Shown here one piece after another: positions 1-4,458 of a DNA stretch of 8,030 nt (its first letter is position 1; the number at the start of each line of letters is the position of its first letter). The notes under the pieces are model-generated. The model did not search any database, had not been told where the DNA came from, and saw nothing but the letters and a program-made list of their open reading frames with translations. Source of the DNA: Candidatus Aminicenantota bacterium (lineage in GTDB: Bacteria > Acidobacteriota > Aminicenantia > Aminicenantales > Aminicenantaceae); NCBI GenBank assembly GCA_016926925.1, contig JAFGNQ010000330.1:1-8030 (forward strand). Direction: 5' to 3'. The position numbers and the translations under genes were made by a program.

Positions 1-121
1 CACTTCCAACCTCAAGACCGTCTCATCTTGTTGCCGTTCTTTTTTACCCTGCAAACTAGTCAGATTGGCAAGAATCGTTCAGTAATTGGGGCTCACTCTA
101 TGAAACGCTTAGAGAATCAGC

Positions 122-148
122 TATAATTATTTTAGAATATTTGAATAT
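122..148 (+). promoter_or_regulatory. Candidate -10 box and operator repeat for the arsR-dsrE2 operon
   Basis: A consensus TATAAT lies at 122-127. No good -35 box sits at the usual distance (TATGAA at 99-104 is poor). Transcription would begin near 134, giving a leader of about 55 bases before the TTG start at 189. Immediately downstream is a direct repeat of GAATAT (135-140 and 143-148), where an autoregulating ArsR-type repressor could bind. The -10 match is seen directly; its use and the operator role are inferred. Confidence 0.4.
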
Positions 149-176
149 ATCAGGACTTGAGAACCGACGTGTTTTG

Positions 177-181
177 GGAGG
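177..181 (+). promoter_or_regulatory. Ribosome binding site that sets the arsR start at TTG 189
   Basis: GGAGG sits seven bases before TTG 189, inside the run GGGAGGGA. The upstream in-frame TTG at 141 has no comparable site and would lie almost on the predicted transcription start, so the shorter protein is preferred. Confidence 0.65.
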
Positions 182-188
182 GATTCAA

Positions 189-524
189 TTGAAAAAGAAA
201 GATTTTTATACCCTGCATTCCAATGTATGCAAAACCCTGGCCAATCCAAAGAGACAGGAAATACTGGACAGTCTCCGTGAAAGAGAACTTACAGTCAATC
301 AAATTGTAGAGAAGACGGGCATCTCCCAGGCCAATCTCTCACAACACTTAGCCATCATGCGCAGTAAAGGAATCGTCAAATCGCGGCGTGAAGGAATCAA
401 TGTCTACTACTCCCTGGCCAATACCAAAATCATCGAAGCCTTCGATCTGATCAGTCAACTCATTAACGAGTCGCTGGCCTCCCAAACAAAGACCGTCGAA
501 GACGCTATCGGCAAAAAAGCATAG
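189..524 (+). CDS. ArsR/SmtB-family winged-helix transcriptional regulator
   Basis: A 111-residue DNA-binding repressor of the ArsR type, expected to act as a dimer in the cytoplasm. The family signature LANPKRQEIL is at about 17-26. The helix-turn-helix spans about 35-60, with recognition helix SQANLSQHLAIMR, and the wing with INVYYSL is at about 61-76. The family normally releases DNA on binding metal or on thiol oxidation. The ELCVCDL-type metal site of ArsR/SmtB is absent (TVNQIVEKT stands there), and the only cysteine is Cys14 in the first helix. A classical arsenic or zinc sensor is therefore unlikely. Eighteen bases separate it from the DsrE2 gene, so the two are almost certainly co-transcribed, which points to a sulfur or redox signal. 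The TTG start at 189 is chosen for its GGAGG; starting at 141 would add 16 residues. The family call is firm; the inducer is unknown. Confidence 0.9.
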   Translation: MKKKDFYTLHSNVCKTLANPKRQEILDSLRERELTVNQIVEKTGISQANLSQHLAIMRSKGIVKSRREGINVYYSLANTKIIEAFDLISQLINESLASQTKTVEDAIGKKA

Positions 525-542
525 TGAGAAGAAGGAAGCCCG

Positions 543-1022
543 ATGGAACAAAATAAAAAAAAATTGGCGATGGTCGTGTTCAGCGGGGACTTGGATAAGC
601 TGTTCGCGGCTTTCACTATTGCCACAGGAGCGGCTGCTTCAGGTATGGAAGTGATCATGTTTTTTACATTTTGGGGACTCCGGGCGCTTAAAAAGAAAAC
701 AAAGACGGGGAAAAGCATTTTAGGTCGCATGTTGGGAATTTTTTATGGAGGAGATATTAACCGGGCCTCCCCCAGCAAGATGAGCTTTGGCGGTTTGGGG
801 CGTTGGATGTTCAAAAAAATGATGAAGGCCAAGCGTGTCCCCGGCTTGGAGGAGATGCGGCAGATGGCCATCGATTTGGGAGTGAAACTGCACGGCTGCC
901 AAATGAGTATGGAAGTCATGGAGATTCCCAAAGAAAAAATGATCGATGAAGTGGCTCAATGCGTCGGTGTGGCCACATTTATCGAGCATGCGCAGCAGGC
1001 CGATGTATCTCTCTTCATCTAG
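543..1022 (+). CDS. DsrE2-family (DsrE/DsrF-like) sulfur-carrier protein
   Basis: A 159-residue protein of the DsrE2 branch of the DsrE/DsrF/DsrH superfamily, small alpha/beta proteins that carry persulfide sulfur on cysteine. Characteristic segments are VVFSGDLDKLFAAFTIATGA (11-30), the hydrophobic strand and helix GMEVIMFFTFWGLRAL (34-49), a basic variable middle (50-98), and GCQMSMEVM (118-126) with the likely sulfur-carrying Cys119. A second cysteine, Cys140, lies just before VGVATFIEHA. Length and ending (ADVSLFI) are typical, so the gene looks intact. The start is ATG 543, with GAAGGA at 531-535 as ribosome site. In many anaerobes and sulfur oxidisers relatives sit beside TusA or rhodanese genes; here only the ArsR-type regulator is adjacent. 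The role in cytoplasmic sulfur transfer or reactive-sulfur handling is inferred from the family. A hairpin terminator follows at 1043-1090. Confidence 0.9.
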   Translation: MEQNKKKLAMVVFSGDLDKLFAAFTIATGAAASGMEVIMFFTFWGLRALKKKTKTGKSILGRMLGIFYGGDINRASPSKMSFGGLGRWMFKKMMKAKRVPGLEEMRQMAIDLGVKLHGCQMSMEVMEIPKEKMIDEVAQCVGVATFIEHAQQADVSLFI

Positions 1023-1042
1023 CCTGAATCATTCATAAAAAC

Positions 1043-1090
1043 CGCCGACACTCATATAAAAAGAGATTGCATTTTTCTGTCGGCGTTTTT
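1043..1090. terminator. Bidirectional Rho-independent terminator between dsrE2 and the transporter gene
   Basis: Perfect eight-base arms CGCCGACA (1043-1050) and TGTCGGCG (1078-1085) are followed by TTTTT (1086-1090) on the + strand. On the - strand the hairpin is followed by G and then five T (complement of 1037-1041). The 27-base interior can extend the stem through AAAAA (1058-1062) and TTTTT (1072-1076). It ends the arsR-dsrE2 transcript and can also stop the transporter transcript. Confidence 0.85.
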
Positions 1091-1114
1091 CACCCTACGG
1101 GCGAACCGTTCTTG

Positions 1115-1225
1115 CTACAAAGCCTTCGTTGCAGCCTGTTTGCAGTAGTTCACTACAGCTCCACAGGCCGCTTCCTTGGCTTTGCACCAACCTCGACTCG
1201 TGAATAATCCAGGCGCCTGAATCAT
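1115..1225 (-). CDS. Possible 36-residue peptide overlapping the transporter stop (ATGA)
   Basis: A reading frame of 36 codons begins at ATG 1225-1223, overlapping the transporter TGA (1224-1222) by two bases. AAAGG lies five bases upstream, and the frame ends at TAG 1117-1115. The peptide starts MIQAPGLFTSRGW, has three cysteines, and is Ala/Lys-rich toward its end (CKQAATKAL). Translational coupling to the transporter is possible. However, nearly the whole frame lies inside the 79-base hairpin, and a second - strand frame is also open through it, so the frame may be a by-product of the repeat. No family is recognised. Confidence 0.2.
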   Translation of the reverse strand: MIQAPGLFTSRGWCKAKEAACGAVVNYCKQAATKAL

Positions 1226-2724
1226 TTTACCTTTCTTAAGCTGATCTTAATACCTCCCCCTCCCAAAATCAACAGGATCGACGCCTGTACCAATGTCCTC
1301 CATTGGATGGGATCGGTCAGGAAAAGGGAATAGATGACAAAGTAAACTCCAGCCGCTCCCAGAACGGCATAGATTCCGATCATAATTTTTTTGGCGAGCC
1401 GATTCGACTCTTGGGTGGCTTCCGAGAAATACCTGTTATAAAGGAGCATTCCTAAAAGACACACAACACCAAGAACGGCAAAAATCATCCAGAAAAATTT
1501 TATCTGCCCAAGAACCTGCGAATCCAGAGGAATTCCTAACGCTAAGGCATCCGGGTCAGGAGCCAGCGGCTTGAGCATCCTCTCATACAAGATGGCTCCG
1601 AAATTGCTCCCGAAGAGACTTCCGAATACTCCATAGAGAAACGCATAGCCCATATAAGTGGCCACATTGTCCTTGGGTGCCACAAGCCCGACATAGCTGT
1701 AATACTTGGGATGAGCGGTCATCTCTCCCAGAGAAAAAACAGCAATGCCGACGATGAACATCCAAGGAGAGCTTGAGAGGGCCAGCACCAGAAAACCTCC
1801 CGAGCCGATAATGATTCCCGCAGCCATAACAGGTAAGGCCTTAAGATTTTTTGTAATACGGCTCACGATCAAAACAAGAAGGATGATGGTTCCCGCATTG
1901 ATGATCGTGACAAATTCCGCATCGAACTCGAAAATCCGCAAAAAAGCGACTTTTTTCATGAATTCCGTAACGGGTGTTCGATTGATAAAATCTCGCATGT
2001 ACCAGAGAATTGACCCGAACATCTGAAAATACAGTATCCAAAAGCAGGAATAGACAAGAATCAACAGCATGAATCTGGAGTCGCTCAGAACGAGCAAGGC
2101 CTCCCGCATTACCTGCTGGAGGGATTTTGTGCTTGCCGGCTTATCCGGATCCTTATAGAGGAAAAAAGCGGGTAACAGCATGAGAAAACACCAGCAGGCG
2201 GAAGAAAAGAAGACATACCGCCAATCAAAACCCTTTATCCAGCTGATAAAGAGCGGGGCTAAAAAAGCGCCCAAATTGATGCACCAATAATAAACACCGA
2301 AACCAAAGCCGCTCGTTTCCTTGGTCGTGGTTCGGGCCACGGTTCCTGTTATTATGGGTTTGAAGAGCCCGCTTCCCGTGGCCATGATCAGCAGAAAGAG
2401 AAAAATCAAGCCGTAAGCAGTCACGTTTCCCGCGGCGAAGTAGCCGATTGTGAGCATGGAAAAAGCGACAAGGAGCATCCGCCGGTAACCCAGCCTCTCG
2501 GCTAAAGCACCGCCGAGAATCGGCATGATATACGTCAAGGCATAGACAAAGCCTTGAAGAAATCCTACGGCTTGATTCCGGAAGCCAAGATGATCCACCA
2601 AATAAACAGCGAGCACGGAATTGAGGCCATAGTATGCTCCTCTCTCAAACAACTCCATCAGATTCGCCAGCCAAAAAGTGAGTGGGAAGGACCTCAAAGT
2701 CCCCTTTTTTTTCTCTTCAGACAT
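1222..2724 (-). CDS. POT/PTR2-like major facilitator superfamily transporter
   Basis: A 500-residue inner-membrane protein, most like proton-coupled oligopeptide transporters. Family marks are ELFERGAYYG at 24-33 (the ExxER motif of helix 1, with Gly where Phe is usual), GGALAERLGYRR at 71-82 (the helix 2-3 loop), GLFKP at 119-123 with the helix-4 lysine, VYYWCINLGAF at 144-154 (PTR2 signature-like), and GEMTAHPK...VAP at 333-350 with the helix-10 glutamate. Hydrophobic segments suggest twelve helices plus two more after residue 445. Helix 7 reads FWILYFQ (228-234), lacking the acidic residue many bacterial peptide transporters have there, so the substrate may differ. ATG 2724 has AGGAG six bases upstream; a longer TTG frame from 2754 is unlikely. 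It stands alone and converges on dsrE2. The family is secure; peptide transport is inferred. Confidence 0.88.
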   Translation of the reverse strand: MSEEKKKGTLRSFPLTFWLANLMELFERGAYYGLNSVLAVYLVDHLGFRNQAVGFLQGFVYALTYIMPILGGALAERLGYRRMLLVAFSMLTIGYFAAGNVTAYGLIFLFLLIMATGSGLFKPIITGTVARTTTKETSGFGFGVYYWCINLGAFLAPLFISWIKGFDWRYVFFSSACWCFLMLLPAFFLYKDPDKPASTKSLQQVMREALLVLSDSRFMLLILVYSCFWILYFQMFGSILWYMRDFINRTPVTEFMKKVAFLRIFEFDAEFVTIINAGTIILLVLIVSRITKNLKALPVMAAGIIIGSGGFLVLALSSSPWMFIVGIAVFSLGEMTAHPKYYSYVGLVAPKDNVATYMGYAFLYGVFGSLFGSNFGAILYERMLKPLAPDPDALALGIPLDSQVLGQIKFFWMIFAVLGVVCLLGMLLYNRYFSEATQESNRLAKKIMIGIYAVLGAAGVYFVIYSLFLTDPIQWRTLVQASILLILGGGGIKISLRKVK

Positions 2725-2730
2725 TCCAAA

Positions 2731-2735
2731 CTCCT
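2731..2735 (-). promoter_or_regulatory. Ribosome binding site that sets the transporter start at 2724
   Basis: AGGAG on the - strand lies six bases before ATG 2724. It falls inside the ten-codon extension that a TTG start at 2754 would add, and no comparable site precedes that TTG. Confidence 0.7.
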
Positions 2736-2829
2736 GATCCGAATTATTCCTCAAAAAGGGAAAGACTTGATTTCACCGCCGCAGTCCTTACCGGAAAGAT
2801 ATGATATGCGGCATCCGAAATGCAGATAA

Positions 2830-2858
2830 AAAATAATAAAAACAAGGATAAACTGCAA
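2830..2858 (-). promoter_or_regulatory. Weak candidate promoter for the transporter gene
   Basis: In the 195-base gap before the transporter start, the - strand has TTGCAG (2858-2853), then 17 bases, then TATTTT (2835-2830). The surroundings are AT-rich. The -10 match is poor, so this is only the best arrangement visible. No T-tailed hairpin was found between the ACT gene and the transporter, and read-through from the ACT gene is also possible. Confidence 0.25.
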
Positions 2859-2919
2859 CAGAAATATTTGTAGAAAGCGAGGAAAACAGACTAAATGCTT
2901 TTTTTCAAACGGCCCGAAG

Positions 2920-3303
2920 TCACCTGGATTTAAGAATTCTTACTGCTTTATTGATATCCGAGACATCCAAGATGACAGCGGCGTTTTTTCCTTTGGTGCT
3001 CAGTGTCCCATAACAGTACTCGATGTTTATTCCCTTGTTGCCGAGCAGCGTAGCCACTTCCGCCAAAGTTCCCGGCATGTTTTCCAGTTCGACTTTGAGA
3101 ACTTCTCTGATTTCAGTTACATAGTTCAGTTTTTGTAGAATTTTAACGGCTTTACTGACATTCTTTACGAACAGTTTGGCCGTATCTTGAAAAACACCGA
3201 TGGCTTCGATGTTGAGCCCGTTTTCAGCCATATGACTGCAGAGCTCACCCAAGGTCGAAGGTCGATTTTCCAAGATGACGAAAATTTCTGAGATTCTTTC
3301 CAT
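2920..3303 (-). CDS. Tandem ACT-domain protein (probable small-ligand sensor)
   Basis: A 127-residue protein made only of two ACT domains, the fold that binds amino acids and similar ligands in many metabolic regulators. Domain 1 spans about 4-60 (FVILENRPSTLGELCSHMAENGLNIEAI at its core). Domain 2 spans about 68-125 (VELENMPGTLAEVATLLGNKGINIEY, then an AAVILDV strand). The P-G-T-L turn and the GINIE ligand-site region are canonical in domain 2; domain 1 has PST for PGT. No catalytic or DNA-binding domain is attached, so it probably acts by binding another protein. The best candidate is the flavoprotein encoded 37 bases upstream in the same transcript. ATG 3303 follows AGGGGGG (3314-3308); an in-frame ATG at 3321 has no ribosome site. 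The fold is certain; ligand and target are unknown. Confidence 0.9.
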   Translation of the reverse strand: MERISEIFVILENRPSTLGELCSHMAENGLNIEAIGVFQDTAKLFVKNVSKAVKILQKLNYVTEIREVLKVELENMPGTLAEVATLLGNKGINIEYCYGTLSTKGKNAAVILDVSDINKAVRILKSR

Positions 3304-3307
3304 TTTG

Positions 3308-3314
3308 CCCCCCT
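3308..3314 (-). promoter_or_regulatory. Ribosome binding site that sets the ACT-protein start at 3303
   Basis: AGGGGGG on the - strand, four bases before ATG 3303, can pair with the 16S tail with one G-U pair. It lies downstream of the alternative ATG at 3321, so it can serve only the shorter form. Confidence 0.55.
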
Positions 3315-3340
3315 GACCCATTTGGGCCGGCGATTTGATA

Positions 3341-4330
3341 TTACTTCTTTGAATAAACTTTCAAATACTGAGCGCGAAAATATGCAGCCGCCTCTCCCAG
3401 GTCACGGAATGTCAGCTCCTGTCTCTTGAAGGACATCTCTCCCCTGAAATCATCGATGCGGGCATAGTCATGTGCGGCCATCCATTCTTCCAGGAACTTT
3501 AAAATATTCCTTATTTCCCCAAGGCCTTTCTGCATAAAAAGTGTGCATATCTGAACAATCGAGGCTCCTGCGAGCAACTGTTTAATGGCATCTTCTGCAT
3601 TCTGGATACCCCCGGAAGCGGCAATGTCGCATTCCACTCTACCCGAACAAAGCCCCACCCACCTCAAGGAATGGGAGAGCTCGCCCTTTCCTATACGCGA
3701 CCTGGTTTTCAGCTTGTCGATATCGATATCCGGCTGAAGAAACCAATTAAAGAGCACCAAAGCTGCGCATCCCGCATCCGCCAGCCGTTGCCCCAGATGG
3801 GGAACCGAAGTCAGACATGACATGAGCTTGACGGACACGGGAATGGAAACCTCTTTTTTCACTGCCCGTAAAATGTTGAGATGATGATCCTCATACTCTT
3901 TACCCGATATCGACAATTTAATTGGAAGATAGGAGATGTTCAATTCCAAAGCATCCGCACCGGCTTCTTGAATCTGCCTGGCAAAACGAGGCCACAATGA
4001 AGGGGTTTGGCAATTGATGCTCGCTATTATAGGGATTCCGGCCTCGCGTTTAGCATCCTCAATCAATCTTGTCAAATCATGAGGTGCATACTCTAAAAGA
4101 CTCCCCGACCGCATGTAATCGAGAGCTTCCGGATAGATGGCATAATCGCTTTCAGGTATACCTCCTTCGATCAAAAACTGCTCTTCGAAAATGGATTTCA
4201 GCACCACGGCACCGGCGCCGGAATCTTCACACTTCTTGATTCCATCCAATGTCCGCGTCAGATCGCTGCTGGAAACGACGACCGGATTTTTTAGTGACAA
4301 ACCCATGTAGGAAACGCGCAAATCAGCCAT
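3341..4330 (-). CDS. Dihydroorotate dehydrogenase-like FMN flavoprotein of unknown substrate
   Basis: A 329-residue TIM-barrel protein of the dihydroorotate-dehydrogenase-like group, cytoplasmic and expected to bind FMN. Visible elements are SYMGLSLKNPVVVSSSDLT (7-25), VVLKSIFEEQ with Lys45 (42-51), ASINC (103-107), LELNISYLP (128-136), SVKLMS with Lys168 (166-171), LFNWF (193-197), and the phosphate-binding pair ASGGI (238-242) and AGASIVQ (254-260). In class 1A dihydroorotate dehydrogenases the NISYLP position reads N-x-S-C-P-N with the catalytic Cys; here it is Tyr. The LFNWFLQPDIDID and RWVGLCSGRV blocks fit the uncharacterised dehydrogenase-like family rather than PyrD. Orotate synthesis is therefore doubtful, and no other pyr genes are nearby. 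It heads a unit with the tandem-ACT gene. ATG 4330 has AGGAG six bases upstream; an upstream ATG at 4378 lies in the promoter -10 box. Confidence 0.87.
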   Translation of the reverse strand: MADLRVSYMGLSLKNPVVVSSSDLTRTLDGIKKCEDSGAGAVVLKSIFEEQFLIEGGIPESDYAIYPEALDYMRSGSLLEYAPHDLTRLIEDAKREAGIPIIASINCQTPSLWPRFARQIQEAGADALELNISYLPIKLSISGKEYEDHHLNILRAVKKEVSIPVSVKLMSCLTSVPHLGQRLADAGCAALVLFNWFLQPDIDIDKLKTRSRIGKGELSHSLRWVGLCSGRVECDIAASGGIQNAEDAIKQLLAGASIVQICTLFMQKGLGEIRNILKFLEEWMAAHDYARIDDFRGEMSFKRQELTFRDLGEAAAYFRAQYLKVYSKK

Positions 4331-4336
4331 CTCTAA

Positions 4337-4341
4337 CTCCT
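4337..4341 (-). promoter_or_regulatory. Ribosome binding site that sets the dehydrogenase-like start at 4330
   Basis: AGGAG on the - strand, six bases before ATG 4330, is clear. The only longer start, ATG 4378, has no Shine-Dalgarno sequence. Confidence 0.75.
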
Positions 4342-4376
4342 GTGCTTTGGATAAGTTCAGGGCATTGTTAGCACTC

Positions 4377-4385
4377 ATTATACCA
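4377..4385 (-). promoter_or_regulatory. Extended -10 promoter of the dehydrogenase-like/ACT unit
   Basis: The - strand reads TGGTATAAT at 4385-4377, a perfect TATAAT with the TGn extension that can substitute for a weak -35. It lies just downstream of the previous gene's terminator and about 47 bases before ATG 4330, so the leader would be about 40 bases. It overlaps the alternative ATG at 4378, arguing against that start. Confidence 0.65.
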
Positions 4386-4400
4386 ATAAACGATCAATTC

Positions 4401-4450
4401 AAAAAAGACAACAGGCATTTTTTTATTCACCCCGGAAAAAAATTGCCTGT
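4401..4450 (-). terminator. Rho-independent terminator of the GlcD-type gene, possibly REP-like
   Basis: Arms ACAGGCA (4411-4417) and TGCCTGT (4444-4450) are extended by seven T (4418-4424) pairing with seven A (4436-4442), with T4443 bulged and an 11-base loop. On the - strand the hairpin is followed by TGTC and six T (complement of 4401-4406). It starts nine bases past the flavoenzyme's TAA. On the + strand CCCCC and TTTTT follow, so it could also work in that direction. GCCTGTCCC-type arms resemble palindromes I recall as dispersed in many uncultured bacteria. Confidence 0.85.
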
Positions 4451-4458
4451 CCCCCTTT

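Larger units (their letters stand above)
1022..1226. repeat. Structured composite element between convergent genes (MITE-like or structured RNA)
   Basis: GCCTGAATCATT occurs exactly at 1022-1033 and again at 1215-1226. A third copy lies inverted at 1201-1214 (GCCTGGATTATTCA on the - strand), matching 1022-1035 at 12 of 14 positions with only transitions. The inverted pair bounds 193 bases. These contain a terminator hairpin (1043-1085) and a 79-base imperfect hairpin (1112-1190). That hairpin has outer arms CAAAGCC/GGCTTTG (1118-1124, 1178-1184), a symmetric six-base internal loop, middle arms GCAGCCTGT/ACAGGCCGC (1131-1139, 1163-1171) and apex GTAG-TTCA-CTAC (1145-1156). The junction of the last two motif copies forms the palindrome CAGGCGCCTG (1210-1219). 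The ends overlap the stop codons of both flanking genes. The repeats and hairpins are visible directly; mobility or an RNA function is inferred. Confidence 0.6.

Noticed and set aside
1..126. Frame 1 on the + strand is open from the left edge to TAA 124-126 and could be the tail of an upstream gene
   Set aside because: Forty-one open codons are common by chance, the translation resembles nothing known, and the stop overlaps the TATAAT box. No other signal was seen in 1-121.
348..989. Several - strand frames of 60 to 91 codons under the arsR and dsrE2 genes
   Set aside because: They overlap two genes with secure family assignments and lack ribosome sites or recognisable motifs.
2905..2919. 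GC-rich stretch after the ACT gene stop considered as a terminator
   Set aside because: On the - strand it is followed by A-runs rather than T-runs, and the GGGCC core leaves no room for a loop.
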